From the NCBI RefSeq assembly GCF_014283215.1, contig NZ_JACOMF010000002.1, positions 186,001 to 250,000 of the forward strand: DNA of 64,000 bases. The letters are read 5' to 3'. A program made the position numbers and the translations under genes. Positions 41,263 to 49,820 of the stretch are shown one piece after another (position 1 is the first letter of the stretch; the number at the start of each line of letters is the position of its first letter). The notes below the pieces were generated by a model. That model did not search any database, was not told the origin of the DNA, and saw only the letters and a list, made by a program, of their open reading frames with translations. This stretch comes from Siccirubricoccus deserti (GTDB lineage: Bacteria > Pseudomonadota > Alphaproteobacteria > Acetobacterales > Acetobacteraceae).

Positions 41263-41979
41263 ATGGCCGGTCCGCGCCCCTTGCTGATCGTGGATGACGA
41301 CGCCGCATTGCGCGCGACGCTGGCGGAGCAGCTTTCGCTGGATGGCGAATTCGCCCCGGCCGAAGCCGCCACGGCCGAGGAGGCCCAGCAGATGCTCGCC
41401 GACGCGGCCGCCCGATTCGACGCGGTCCTGCTCGACATCGGCCTGCCGGATGGCGACGGGCGGGAGCTCTGCACCCTGCTCCGGCGCCAGGGCATCAAGA
41501 TCCCGATCATCATGCTGACCGGGGCGGATGGCGAACAGGATGTGGTGCGTGGCCTCGATGCCGGGGCCAATGACTACATCGCCAAGCCGTTCCGGCTGAA
41601 CGAGCTGCTGGCGCGGCTGCGCGCCCAGCTCCGGGTCTATGACAATTCCGAGGATGCGGTCTTCGTGATCGGGCCCTACAGCTTCCGGCCCTCCTCCAAG
41701 CTGCTGCTGGAGCAGGCGCGCAACCGGAAGATCCGGCTGACCGAGAAGGAAAGCGCCATCCTGAAATACCTCTACCGCGCCGGCGGAAGGCCGGTGGGGC
41801 GGCAGATCCTGCTGAACGAGGTCTGGGGCTACAATAGCGCGGTCACCACCCATACGCTGGAGACCCACATCTACCGCCTGCGGCAGAAGATCGAGCCGGA
41901 CCCGACCAACGCAAGGCTGCTGCTGACCGAGGGCGGTGGCTACAAGCTGGATGCGACGGCGGGCCAGGCGAACGCCTGA
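41263..41979 (+). CDS. OmpR-family response regulator (orphan)
   Basis: A 238-residue two-component regulator. The receiver domain (5-120) has the acidic pair in LLIVDDDAALR, the phospho-acceptor Asp in AVLLDIGLPDGDG, Thr in IIMLTGADG and Lys in IAKPFRLNEL. The C-terminal winged helix (140-235) shows LTEKESAILKYLYRAGG, ILLNEVWGYNSAVTTHTLET and HIYRLRQKIE, typical of OmpR/PhoB DNA binding. No histidine kinase is adjacent. ATG 41263 has GGGAG upstream; the longer frame from 41140 lacks family similarity. It is divergent from ribA. Confidence 0.92.
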   Translation: MAGPRPLLIVDDDAALRATLAEQLSLDGEFAPAEAATAEEAQQMLADAAARFDAVLLDIGLPDGDGRELCTLLRRQGIKIPIIMLTGADGEQDVVRGLDAGANDYIAKPFRLNELLARLRAQLRVYDNSEDAVFVIGPYSFRPSSKLLLEQARNRKIRLTEKESAILKYLYRAGGRPVGRQILLNEVWGYNSAVTTHTLETHIYRLRQKIEPDPTNARLLLTEGGGYKLDATAGQANA

Positions 41980-42014
41980 GCGTCCGGCGCCGGCGCGCCG
42001 CCGACAGTGAGACG

Positions 42015-42096
42015 CCGTCATGGCCGGACTTGATCCGGCCATGACGACGTGGCCGCGGAAGCGGATGCGCGGATCAGGTCCGCGCATGACGGAGGG
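42015..42096. repeat. Intergenic repeat family A (copy 5)
   Basis: GTCATGGCCGGACTTGATCC with GGCCATGACG, a short spacer, and GGATGCGCGGATCAGGTCCG with CGCATGACGGAGG. The paired changes (TTGATC, ATCAGG) keep both stems, which suggests selection on structure. It lies between convergent genes. Confidence 0.82.
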
Positions 42097-42123
42097 AGGG
42101 CGATCCGCCGTGCGATGCGCCCC

Positions 42124-42714
42124 CTATTCCAGCCGCACCGCCTCGTCGAAGCTCAGCCGCGGGCTGCGCTCGAACAGGCCGGTGGGGTCGCCGTAGCCAA
42201 GATTGACCAGGAAATTCGACTTCCAGCCGGTGTCGGCGAAGAAGGCCGCGTCCACCTTGGCGTTGTCGAAGCCGCTCATCGCCCCGGTATCCAGCCCGAG
42301 CGCGCGGGCGGCGATGATCAGATAGGCCCCTTGCAGGGTGCCGTTGCGGAAGGCCGTCACCTCGGCCAGCGATGGATTGTCGGAGAACCAGGACCGCGCA
42401 TCGGTGTGCGGGAAGAGCTTCGGCAGCTGCTCGTAGAAGGCCGGGTCATAGGCGACGATGGCGGTGACCGGGGCGGTCATGGTCTTGGCGATGTTGCCCT
42501 CGGACAGCGCCGGCTTCAGCTTCGCCTTGCCCTCCGCCGTGCGGATGAAGACGAAGCGGGCGGGGGAGCTGTTGGCGCTGGTCGGGCCGTATTTCAGCAG
42601 GTCGTAGAGGTCCTGAAGCTTGGTGTCCGGGATCGGCCGGTCCTGCCAGGCATTCTGGGTGCGGGCGCTGCGGAAGAGCTGGTCGAGGGCAGCGGGATCG
42701 AGGTCCTGGGTCAT
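42124..42714 (-). CDS. Nitroreductase-family flavoprotein, malonic semialdehyde reductase type (RutE-like)
   Basis: A 196-residue FMN-dependent reductase. [15 protein letters not shown] is the FMN-phosphate contact of RutE/HadB proteins, [17 protein letters not shown] the second flavin block, and [20 protein letters not shown] the substrate-side helix. RutE reduces malonic semialdehyde from uracil breakdown, but no other rut genes are here, so general aldehyde or nitro reduction is equally possible. The ATG at 42714 has GGAG nine bases upstream. Confidence 0.85.
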   Translation of the reverse strand: MTQDLDPAALDQLFRSARTQNAWQDRPIPDTKLQDLYDLLKYGPTSANSSPARFVFIRTAEGKAKLKPALSEGNIAKTMTAPVTAIVAYDPAFYEQLPKLFPHTDARSWFSDNPSLAEVTAFRNGTLQGAYLIIAARALGLDTGAMSGFDNAKVDAAFFADTGWKSNFLVNLGYGDPTGLFERSPRLSFDEAVRLE

Positions 42715-42835
42715 GGCGAAACTCCGTATTCGGTTCGGCCATGGATATCGCGCCTCCGCCACGGCCGGCCAATGCGCCGGGCCGGATGGGCGCCATCACC
42801 GCTGCTGATGATGGCGCGGGGCCGGACGGGCGCCC

Positions 42836-43405
42836 TCAGACCTCCTCGACCTGCTCCACCGCCACGACCTCCGGCACGTAGTGCCGCAGCATATTCTCCA
42901 CCCCATGCTTCAGCGTGGCGCGGGAGGAGGGGCAGCCGGAGCAGGAGCCCTGGAGCTGCAGCTTCACGATGCCATCGCGGAAGCCGCGGAAGATGATGTC
43001 GCCGCCATCGCCGGCCACCGCCGGGCGCACCCTGGTGTCCAGCAACTCCTTGATCTGCTCGACCAGTTCGGCATCCGCCGCGTCGAACTCCTCATCCTCC
43101 GCCTCGGCGGTGCCGGCGCCCTCCAGCACCGGCAGGCCGGACATGTAGTGGTCCATGATGGCGCCCAGCACCTGCGGCCGCAGCCCATGCCATTCGGCCT
43201 CGTCCGTCTGGGTCACGGTGATGAAGTCGGCGCCGAGGAACACCCGGGCCACGCCGGGCAGGGTAAAGATGCGGGAGGCCAGCGGGCTGCGGGCGGCGGC
43301 CTCGGGGCTGGAGAAATCGGCGCTGCCCCGGTTCCCCATCACGTCCCGGCCGGGAAGAAACTTCAGGGTGGCGGGGTTCGGGGTGCCTTCGGTTTCGATG
43401 AACAT
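42836..43405 (-). CDS. NifU-family Fe-S cluster scaffold/carrier (Nfu)
   Basis: A 189-residue Nfu protein. The N-terminal Nfu_N domain (MFIETEGTPNPATLKFLPGR, then SRIFTLPGVARVFLGADFIT) is followed by a NifU-like C-terminal domain (115-189) with DGGDIIFRGFRDGIVKLQL and the cluster-binding CSGCPSS motif. It delivers [4Fe-4S] clusters to client proteins; the molybdoenzyme and ferredoxins in this window are typical kinds of client. It is a single gene. Confidence 0.94.
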   Translation of the reverse strand: MFIETEGTPNPATLKFLPGRDVMGNRGSADFSSPEAAARSPLASRIFTLPGVARVFLGADFITVTQTDEAEWHGLRPQVLGAIMDHYMSGLPVLEGAGTAEAEDEEFDAADAELVEQIKELLDTRVRPAVAGDGGDIIFRGFRDGIVKLQLQGSCSGCPSSRATLKHGVENMLRHYVPEVVAVEQVEEV

Positions 43406-43510
43406 GGGGCTCGTCCTGGTGATGCCGCAGGGAATACCGGACCAAGGTGGTCGGTTTTACCCGCCGGTGCAAGGCGGGGCGGCGGCCCAAGGTGTGGGCA
43501 TCCGCAAACC

Positions 43511-43598
43511 GGCCATGGCCGGGCCTGGCCCGACCAGCCAACCCACTGTTTTCACGAAAGATCGGATGCGCGGGTCAGGACCCGCGCATGACGGGGAA
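43511..43598. repeat. Intergenic repeat family A (copy 6)
   Basis: GGCCATGGCCGGGCCTGGCC, a spacer with CCCACTGTTTTCACGAAAGA, then GGATGCGCGGGTCAGGACCC with GCGCATGACGGGGAAGG. It lies in the 281-bp gap between the USP and NifU genes; nothing coding is seen in the remainder. Confidence 0.82.
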
Positions 43599-43686
43599 GG
43601 TGCAACTCGCCGTTCTGCGGCACGCTACCAGGCGGCGCACCCGGCGCCTGCAGGGGAGCTGAACGCGCCGGGTTCAGCCCCATGCA

Positions 43687-44193
43687 TCATGTCACCCGCT
43701 CCATTTCCTTGTCGTCCAGCCCGCCCGGCACGATGGTCATCGGCACCCGCACCTGCGTCGCATAGCGGCCGGTTAGTGCCGAGATCAGCGGCCCCGGCCC
43801 GCTGCTGCCGCCAGCGGAGGAGGCCAGCACCAGGATGGAGATGCGCGGATCTTCCTCCAGCAGCGCCAGCAGCTCGTCGCGCGGGTCGCCCTCGCGGATC
43901 AGCAGGATCGGGATGCCGCCGGTGATCTCATTCACCTGAGCGGCAAGGCCGGAGAGCAGCTTCTCCGCCTCCTCCCGCCGCTCCTCGGCCATCATCGCGC
44001 CGACCCCGGCCCATTCCACCAGCCCCTCGGGCTCGATCACCCGCAACAGCGCCACCCTTCCGCCACCGTTGCGGGCGCGCAGGCAGGCGTAGCGCAGCGC
44101 CACCGCGCGCTCCGGGCTGTCGTCCACCACCACCAGGAAGACGCGATCGCGCTTGGTTGCGGCCGCGGTCGCCTCGGGTGTCGTCTCGGCCAT
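43687..44193 (-). CDS. Universal stress protein family protein
   Basis: A 168-residue UspA-fold protein. The N-terminal strand FLVVVDDSPERAVALRYACL has the conserved Asp. The C-terminal ATP-binding region is weak: SSAGGSSGPGPLISALTG replaces G-2x-G-9x-G-S/T only loosely. It sits directly after TIGR02186 and the sulfite exporter gene, a linkage common in alphaproteobacteria, so it may serve that transporter. Its ATG overlaps the preceding stop by one base (TGATG). Confidence 0.85.
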   Translation of the reverse strand: MAETTPEATAAATKRDRVFLVVVDDSPERAVALRYACLRARNGGGRVALLRVIEPEGLVEWAGVGAMMAEERREEAEKLLSGLAAQVNEITGGIPILLIREGDPRDELLALLEEDPRISILVLASSAGGSSGPGPLISALTGRYATQVRVPMTIVPGGLDDKEMERVT

Positions 44194-44933
44194 CAGCTCC
44201 TCCGGAACACCACGCTGCCAAACCAACCAGCGAAGGCCGCCAGCAGGATGCAGGCAATACCGTAGACCAAGGGCTGGTCTTCCGCGACGCTGGCGATGCG
44301 GTCGGCGGTGCCGACGCGGTCCACCCGGAAGGCCAGCTCCTGCCGCGCCACCACCTGGCGGGACCGCACCAGCAGCACCTCCACCCGGTAGTCGCCCGTC
44401 GGCACCCCGGCCGGCAGCGGCAGCCGGACATGGAACAGCCGGCTGCCGGCGATCTCCACCGGCTGGGAATCCTCGACCCAGAGGCCGGACAGCACCTCCA
44501 GCTCCAGCAGGGCGGCGCGGAAAGCCGGGCTGCGGGCCCCGGTACTCACCAGCGGCAGGGCATCGAGGCCCAATCCATATCGGTGCCGCTCTACCTCCGG
44601 CAATAGCTGCCAGGCCGGGCGGGTGCCGGCGACGAAGTAAAAGCCCGGCACGTCGGCGAAGCGGGCCGAAGGGCCGTTGACCCAGAGCACGCCGAGCACC
44701 GGCACCTTGCGCCGCACCACGGTCGGCCGGTTCGGCCCATGCACCACCACCACCACCTCATCCCCGCCGGGGCCGATCGGCGCTTCGGTGCTGCCGAAGA
44801 CCATGAGCTGGGCGCCGGTGAAGCCGGTGGTGACCTCGACCGCGTCCTGCGACAGCGCCGCGACCAACGCATCCTGCGCCCGGGCCGGAAGCGCCAGCAG
44901 GACCAGTAGCAGCAGCAGGCTGCCTGCCCTCAC
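44193..44933 (-). CDS. TIGR02186 family membrane-anchored protein
   Basis: A 246-residue protein with a signal peptide (LLLLLVLLALPARAQ), a beta-rich periplasmic domain (VTTGFTGAQLMVFGSTE, VVVVHGPNRPTVVRRK, VNGPSARFADVPGFY) and one C-terminal transmembrane helix (LVYGIACILLAAFAGWFGSV). This architecture is TIGR02186, known in alphaproteobacteria beside TauE/SafE exporters but without assigned biochemical function. A GTG start at 44933 overlaps the exporter's stop (GTGA), so the three genes TauE-TIGR02186-USP form one operon. Confidence 0.85.
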   Translation of the reverse strand: MRAGSLLLLLVLLALPARAQDALVAALSQDAVEVTTGFTGAQLMVFGSTEAPIGPGGDEVVVVVHGPNRPTVVRRKVPVLGVLWVNGPSARFADVPGFYFVAGTRPAWQLLPEVERHRYGLGLDALPLVSTGARSPAFRAALLELEVLSGLWVEDSQPVEIAGSRLFHVRLPLPAGVPTGDYRVEVLLVRSRQVVARQELAFRVDRVGTADRIASVAEDQPLVYGIACILLAAFAGWFGSVVFRRS

Positions 44934-45838
44934 AGCGCCGGGCCGCTGCTGAACAGGTTCTCGGGCGGCCGCAGCAGGCCCCAGAGCAGGCTCAGCGCCA
45001 CCCCCAGCACCAGCATGCCGAGCAGCGCGCGGGTTTCCTCACCGCGCAGCTTGCCCCCCATGGAGGCGCCGAATTGCGCACCGGCAACGCCGCCGAGCAG
45101 CAGCAACAGGGTCAGCAGCAGGTCAACGGTGCCAAGCTGGATCGCCTGCAGCAGCGTCACGTTGGCAGCCACGAACACCACCTGGAACAACGAGGTGCCG
45201 ATGACCACCGAAGTCGGGATGCCGAGCAGGTAGATCATCGCCGGCACCAGCATGAAGCCGCCGCCGACGCCCATCACCGCCGAGAGCACGCCGATCCCGA
45301 CACCGATAGCGAAGGGCGGGATCACCGAGATATAGAGCCGCGACTTGCGGAACCGCATCTTCAGCGGCAGGCCATGCACCCAGAAATGCTCGTGCAGCTT
45401 GCGCTTCATCGCGTTGCGGCGGCGCAGGATGGCCCGCACGCTCTCCATCACCATCAGCCCGCCGACGGTGCCGAGCACCACCACGTAGAACAGCGACACC
45501 GCCAGATCGACCTGGCCGACCCGCCGCAGCAGGGCGAAGAGCTGCACGCCGAGCAGTGATCCGGTGAGGCCGCCGACCAGCAGCACGGTGCCCATCCGGG
45601 CATCGACAGTGCCGCGTCGCCATTGGGCGATCAGGCCGGAGACGCTGGCGCCGAGGGTCTGGTTGGCGCCGGAGGCGACCGCCACCGGGGCCGGGATGCC
45701 GATCAGGATCAGCAGCGGGGTCAGCAGGAAGCCGCCGCCGACGCCGAACAGCCCCGAGAGCCAGCCCACGCCGAAGCCGATGCCGACCAGCAGGAGGGCA
45801 TCCACGGACATCTCGGCGATCGGCAGGTAGACCTGCAA
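44930..45838 (-). CDS. Sulfite exporter TauE/SafE family protein
   Basis: A 302-residue membrane protein with two repeated halves of four helices. Each half starts with the family motif: GWLSGLFGVGGGFLLTPLL and VLSAVMGVGGGFMLVPAMI. TauE/SafE proteins export sulfite, sulfoacetate or related anions. I chose a TTG at 45838 (L of LQVYLPIAEMS), which has GGAAG upstream and gives the typical N-terminus; an ATG at 45811 is the alternative, and the frame to 46246 overlaps the neighbouring gene and is spurious. A molybdenum sulfite dehydrogenase candidate is in the same window but 35 kb away. Confidence 0.88.
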   Translation of the reverse strand: MQVYLPIAEMSVDALLLVGIGFGVGWLSGLFGVGGGFLLTPLLILIGIPAPVAVASGANQTLGASVSGLIAQWRRGTVDARMGTVLLVGGLTGSLLGVQLFALLRRVGQVDLAVSLFYVVVLGTVGGLMVMESVRAILRRRNAMKRKLHEHFWVHGLPLKMRFRKSRLYISVIPPFAIGVGIGVLSAVMGVGGGFMLVPAMIYLLGIPTSVVIGTSLFQVVFVAANVTLLQAIQLGTVDLLLTLLLLLGGVAGAQFGASMGGKLRGEETRALLGMLVLGVALSLLWGLLRPPENLFSSGPAL

Positions 45839-45998
45839 CGCGGCTTCCGGATCAGACGGGAGGGGGAACGGCTCGGGAATGGCGGTTTGAACCGGGGGCG
45901 GCAGCCGCGCAACCCCGAATCGCCCCGTAAACGCACGGTGGTGAACCGGTTCGCAGCCGCTGCGTTCAGCCCGCAACGCCATCCTGGGGGATAGACCC

Positions 45999-46916
45999 AT
46001 GCAGACCCGCGTCGCCGACACCGAACTCGCTGCCGGTACCTCCCTTCCTGAAGGGGCGCCCGCGCTCCCGCCACGCATTTCCTGGGGTGCCGTCTTCGCC
46101 GGCGGCGTGGTGGCGGTGGCGATCGGCGCCATGCTGTCGATCCTAGGCGTGGCGATCGGCGCCAGCGCCGTCGACGCCACCAACGCCGACACCCCAAGCG
46201 GCCAGACCTTCGGCATTGCCGGCGGCGTCTGGCTGCTGGTGTCCAACCTGATCGGGCTGGCCGCGGGCGGCTATGTCGCGGCCCGGCTCTCCGGCTCGAC
46301 CGACACCACCGACACGACGCTGCACGGGCTGTCGGTCTGGGCGATCGGCTATCTGCTCTCGGCGGTGCTGCTCGGCAACATCATCGCCGGCACTGCCAGC
46401 ACCGCGGTCCAGGGCGCCTCCTCGGTGCTCGGCGGGGTGATGCAGGGGGCCGGGCAGGCTGCCTCGGCAGCGGGCGGGCCAGCCAGCCAGATGGCGCAGC
46501 AGGTCGATCCGCGGCAACTGGTGGAGCGGGCGCAGGCTGCGCTCAGCACCGGCGGTGACCCGGCGCAGATGACCAGCGACCAGCGCAACGCCGAGATCGC
46601 CCAGCTGCTGACCCGCCGGGTGACCGACGGCAACTTGGCGCAGGCCGACCGCGACCGGCTGGGGCAGCTGGTGGCGGCCGAGTACAACATCGCGCCGGAT
46701 GAGGCGCAGCGCCGGCTGCAGCAGGTGGAGCAGCAGGCGACCCAGACGGCGCAGGAGGCCGAGCGCCAGGCTCGCAGCGCCGCCGATGCCGCGGCGACCG
46801 CCGGCGCGGTCGCGGCCTATTGGGCCTTTGCCGCGCTGCTGCTCGGCGCCGCCGCCGCGGTACTCGGTGCCCGTGTCGGCACCCGCAACACCGTGCCGGT
46901 CCGCCGCTACGCCTAA
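45999..46916 (+). CDS. Conserved alphaproteobacterial membrane protein (unknown function)
   Basis: A 305-residue protein. A proline-rich N-terminus is followed by hydrophobic segments at about 30-55, 72-95, 110-130 and 270-295. Between them (160-265) lies a long Gln/Ala/Arg-rich helical region with SDQRNAEIAQLLTRRVTDGN and repeated QVEQQATQTAQEAERQAR, suggesting a coiled coil. Similar proteins, sometimes labelled 'PhnA-like', are common in Rhizobiales and Rhodospirillales; the name carries no functional meaning. It is monocistronic, with GGGGGAT before the ATG. Confidence 0.65.
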   Translation: MQTRVADTELAAGTSLPEGAPALPPRISWGAVFAGGVVAVAIGAMLSILGVAIGASAVDATNADTPSGQTFGIAGGVWLLVSNLIGLAAGGYVAARLSGSTDTTDTTLHGLSVWAIGYLLSAVLLGNIIAGTASTAVQGASSVLGGVMQGAGQAASAAGGPASQMAQQVDPRQLVERAQAALSTGGDPAQMTSDQRNAEIAQLLTRRVTDGNLAQADRDRLGQLVAAEYNIAPDEAQRRLQQVEQQATQTAQEAERQARSAADAAATAGAVAAYWAFAALLLGAAAAVLGARVGTRNTVPVRRYA

Positions 46917-46925
46917 CCTGCCGGG

Positions 46926-46961
46926 AGCGGATCGTGACCCAGTTGGGGCCGCGATCCGCTG
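46926..46961. terminator. Inverted repeat after the unknown membrane protein gene
   Basis: AGCGGATCG and CGATCCGCT form perfect 9-bp arms around an 18-base loop. The arm sequence is the same AGCGGATCG core as family B repeats, here present twice in opposite orientation. Possible terminator. Confidence 0.5.
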
Positions 46962-46993
46962 CGGCTTTCTGCCTTCAGATTAGCCTTAATGCC

Positions 46994-47644
46994 CTACCCT
47001 TCCCCCGCTCTGGCGGGGGAAGGCTTTTCGGCACCCAGTCGCGGCATCGTCGCATGGCCGGGCGCTGTCGCCCCATGGCCGCGCAGCAGCAGTCCGGCAC
47101 AGCGCAGCAGCAATCCCAGGTCGGCCGCCAAGCCCGGCCGCGCCGCGTAGCGGACATCCAGCGCCAGTCGCCGCGGCCAGGGCACCCGGTTGCGGCCGGC
47201 CGCCTGTGCAAGCCCGGCGAGGCCCGGCCGGACCCGATGCCGCAGCGCCTGCGCCGGGGTCAGCAGCGGCAGGTATTCCAGCGGCAGGGGGCGTGGCCCG
47301 ACCAGGCTCATCTCGCCGCGCAGCACGTTCACCAGCTGCGGCAACTCATCCAGCCCGCTGGCCCGCAACCACCGGCCGAAGCCGCCGAGGCGGGGCGCGT
47401 CCTCGCCCGGGCCGGGCGCCATGCTGCGGAATTTCACGAGGGTGAAGCCCACCCCGCCGCGTCCGATCCGCGCCTGGCGGAACAGCACCGGCCGGCCGAG
47501 CACGCCGAGCACCGCCAGCGCAACCAGCGCCAGCACCGGCGCGGCGGCAACCAGCAGGGTAGTGGCGCCCAGCACATCCAGCAGCCGCTTGCCCCGGCGC
47601 TCGTACCAGCCGCCCTGACCCTTCCCGTGCCCGGGGCCGCTCAA
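46994..47644 (-). CDS. Bacterial sugar transferase (priming undecaprenyl-phosphate glycosyltransferase, WcaJ/ExoY type)
   Basis: A 216-residue enzyme transferring the first sugar-1-phosphate to the lipid carrier for exopolysaccharide assembly. KRLLDVLGATTLLVAAAPVL is the membrane-embedded start, GRPVLFRQARIGRGGVGFTL, KFRSM and LPQLVNVLRGEMSLVGPRPL are the catalytic core with the Pro-Arg-Pro motif, and RVRPGLAGLAQ the end. It lacks the N-terminal multi-helix domain of WbaP. I chose a TTG at 47644, overlapping the upstream stop as TTGA; no other start fits. Last gene of the leftward polysaccharide operon. Confidence 0.88.
   Translation of the reverse strand: MSGPGHGKGQGGWYERRGKRLLDVLGATTLLVAAAPVLALVALAVLGVLGRPVLFRQARIGRGGVGFTLVKFRSMAPGPGEDAPRLGGFGRWLRASGLDELPQLVNVLRGEMSLVGPRPLPLEYLPLLTPAQALRHRVRPGLAGLAQAAGRNRVPWPRRLALDVRYAARPGLAADLGLLLRCAGLLLRGHGATAPGHATMPRLGAEKPSPARAGEG
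46997..47028 (+). terminator. Rho-independent-like terminator facing the unknown membrane protein gene
   Basis: CCTTCCCCCG and CGGGGGAAGG form a 10-bp stem with a 6-base loop, followed by CTTTT. It overlaps the last codons of the sugar transferase gene on the other strand and is oriented to stop rightward transcripts. Confidence 0.55.
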
Positions 47645-48882
47645 GGAATCGGTCCGCTGGTATGGTCGGGGCGCCGCGCCTCCACCCCCAGCGACAGCAG
47701 CAGGCCGAGGGCGAACCAAGCCATGCGGTTGCCGAGGTCGGTCGAGAGCATCACCGTCAGCGCCATCGGCAGCACCAGCGCGGCGATCTCCGCCGCCCGC
47801 TCCGGCGCCACATGCCGGGCCTGGCGACAGGCCAGGGCGACGCCGCCGCCGAAGCTGGCCAGCCACAGCAGCAGGCCGGGCAGCCCAGCCTCCGCCAACA
47901 TCTCCAGCGCATGGTTGTGCGGGTGCAGGCTGCGGTCGTCGCCGCTGCCGGCGGCAATGGTGAAGCCACCTGTGCCGAGGCCCCAGGGCGCCGCCGCGCC
48001 GGCCCAGCGCAGCGCCTGGTCCCAGAGCAGCAGCCGGGCCGGGGTGCGCTCCGTCGGGTCGCCGATCAGCCTTTCCAGCGTCGCCAGCCCCTGCGCCATC
48101 TCCGGCAGCCGCGCCAGCAGTGCCAGCCCGAGCCCGCCGGCCAGCGCCACGCCGGCCGCCCAGCCGAGCGCCGCCAGCGGCCGCCGGCCCCGCCAGAGCA
48201 GCAGCGCCGGTGACAGGGCCACGCCGAGGCTGAGCGCCAGCAGCGCCGCCCTGCCGCCCGGCAGCAGCACCGCCACCGCCAGCGCCAGCACCACCACCGC
48301 CCAGCCCAGGCGGCGGAGGCCGCGCGCCCGGACCAGCCGCACCGCCGCCAGCCCGGCGGCGCAGGCGATTGCCATCCCGGCCAGCTGGTACTGCACCCGG
48401 GTCCGCGTCGGGTCGGCCCCGATCTCGCCGCCCAGCACCACCTGGTTGGCGGCGATGCCCCAGCCCACGGCAGCGCCGACCGCGAGGCCGATCAGCACCA
48501 CCGCTGTGGCGAAGCGCCGCCGGGTCGGGCCATCAGCGCCCACCAGCAGCCCCGCCAGCAGCATCGGCGGCCCGAGCAGCACGATCTGCGGCAGCTTCTC
48601 CGCCACCACCGAGGCGGAGCGGCTCCAGCCCCCGGCCAGCACCAGCCAGAATGGCAGCAGCCCGGCGCCGAGCAGCGGCAGCGCCAGCGCCGCCGAGACG
48701 TGCCACCGCCGCACCAGCAGCAGCAAGAACAGCGAAGGCAGCAGCAGCGCCAGGGCAACGAGGGTGAGGTCCACCGGCAGCGCCGCCAGAACCGGCAGGG
48801 ATTTCAGGGCGCCGGCGAATTGCAGAACCGCGGCGAGGGCGCCGGTCCCGACTGCCAGCGCCGCGGCATCGGCGCGGCTCAA
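47641..48882 (-). CDS. O-antigen ligase/polymerase family protein (Wzy_C domain)
   Basis: A 413-residue membrane protein with about eleven helices and the Wzy_C/O-ligase periplasmic loop GLGTGGFTIA followed by HPHNHALEMLAEAGLPGLLLW, whose His and Glu are typical of WaaL/Wzy enzymes. It either polymerises repeat units or attaches polymer to an acceptor; in this operon a polymerase role is more likely. The start is a TTG at 48882 overlapping the Wzz-like stop (TTGA), the same unusual junction as at the next gene. Confidence 0.85.
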   Translation of the reverse strand: MSRADAAALAVGTGALAAVLQFAGALKSLPVLAALPVDLTLVALALLLPSLFLLLLVRRWHVSAALALPLLGAGLLPFWLVLAGGWSRSASVVAEKLPQIVLLGPPMLLAGLLVGADGPTRRRFATAVVLIGLAVGAAVGWGIAANQVVLGGEIGADPTRTRVQYQLAGMAIACAAGLAAVRLVRARGLRRLGWAVVVLALAVAVLLPGGRAALLALSLGVALSPALLLWRGRRPLAALGWAAGVALAGGLGLALLARLPEMAQGLATLERLIGDPTERTPARLLLWDQALRWAGAAAPWGLGTGGFTIAAGSGDDRSLHPHNHALEMLAEAGLPGLLLWLASFGGGVALACRQARHVAPERAAEIAALVLPMALTVMLSTDLGNRMAWFALGLLLSLGVEARRPDHTSGPIP

Positions 48883-49769
48883 TCGGCGCCGCCGCGGTGG
48901 CCGGCGAAGCCGAAGGGCAGCTCCGCCTGCCGGTGGCGTGGCACGGCGCCGCCGAGCAGCACCGCGCAGGCCGCGCCGAACAGCGCCAGCACCGGCGCCG
49001 CCACCGCCAGCAGCAGCAGCAGCAGTGCCCGGTTCGGCAGCGAAGGGCGGAGCTCGACCATCGGCCGGGAGACCAGCCGCGCCGCCACCGCCTCATCCAC
49101 TCCGATGATCAGTCCGCTGCGCTGGTGCTGGCCGAGCTGTTCGTAGAGCATGTTGCGCAGGAAGAGATCGGTTTCCACCGCCAGCCGCGCCTCGATGGCG
49201 ACGATGCGGCGGCGGGTCAACTCGGCAAGGTCGGCGCGTACCTTGGCCTCGGCCATGGCGTGCAGCCGCTGCAGCGCGCCCAGCGCCGCGGCGCGGTCCT
49301 GGTGCGCGAGGCTGAGGGTAACGGTTACCGTGCCGATGCCCGGCGTGATGGCGAGGTTCCGCTCGACCCAGTTCTGCGCATCGTCCAGATCGGCCTCGGT
49401 CCGGAGGGCAAGCAGGCGGCGCAGGGCGCCGCCCGGGCCGCTGCCGCGCAGCCCGGTGAGATAGGTCAGCAACCCGGTCTCCCGCGCCAGCACCGCCACC
49501 GCCTCCGGCGAGCGCAGCACGTCGAGGTAGACGGCGAAATGCCCGGTCTGCCGGGCCTCCAGCAGCCCGCCGCCGAGCAGGGGCGTGGGCGAGAGCAGGG
49601 TGGAGGTGGCGATCCCGGTGGTCTCCGCCGGCGCGATCACCGCCTGGGCGACATAGAGCCGCGGCAGGAATTGCACGATGGCGGCCCCCGCGGCGAAGAA
49701 CAGCAGCGCCGCCATCACGATGGCCAGGCGGATGCGCCACATCCTGCGGAGCAATTGGTCCAACGGCAT
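48879..49769 (-). CDS. Chain-length-determinant-like (Wzz) inner-membrane protein
   Basis: A 296-residue protein with two transmembrane helices bracketing a periplasmic helical domain: the first is LAIVMAALLFFAAGAAIVQF (about 15-35), the second ALLLLLLAVAAPVLALFGAA (about 250-270). In between are a beta strand after the first helix (RLYVAQAVIAP) and a long helix, as in Wzz/PCP proteins. There is no C-terminal tyrosine kinase. It would set polymer length and couple to the outer-membrane exporter. The ATG at 49769 lies 51 bases after the heparinase-like gene. Confidence 0.8.
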   Translation of the reverse strand: MPLDQLLRRMWRIRLAIVMAALLFFAAGAAIVQFLPRLYVAQAVIAPAETTGIATSTLLSPTPLLGGGLLEARQTGHFAVYLDVLRSPEAVAVLARETGLLTYLTGLRGSGPGGALRRLLALRTEADLDDAQNWVERNLAITPGIGTVTVTLSLAHQDRAAALGALQRLHAMAEAKVRADLAELTRRRIVAIEARLAVETDLFLRNMLYEQLGQHQRSGLIIGVDEAVAARLVSRPMVELRPSLPNRALLLLLLAVAAPVLALFGAACAVLLGGAVPRHRQAELPFGFAGHRGGAD

Positions 49770-49820
49770 CGAACAGGTCGCCCACCCCGGCCAAGCCACT
49801 TCCAAGGATCGTTTCGAAGA

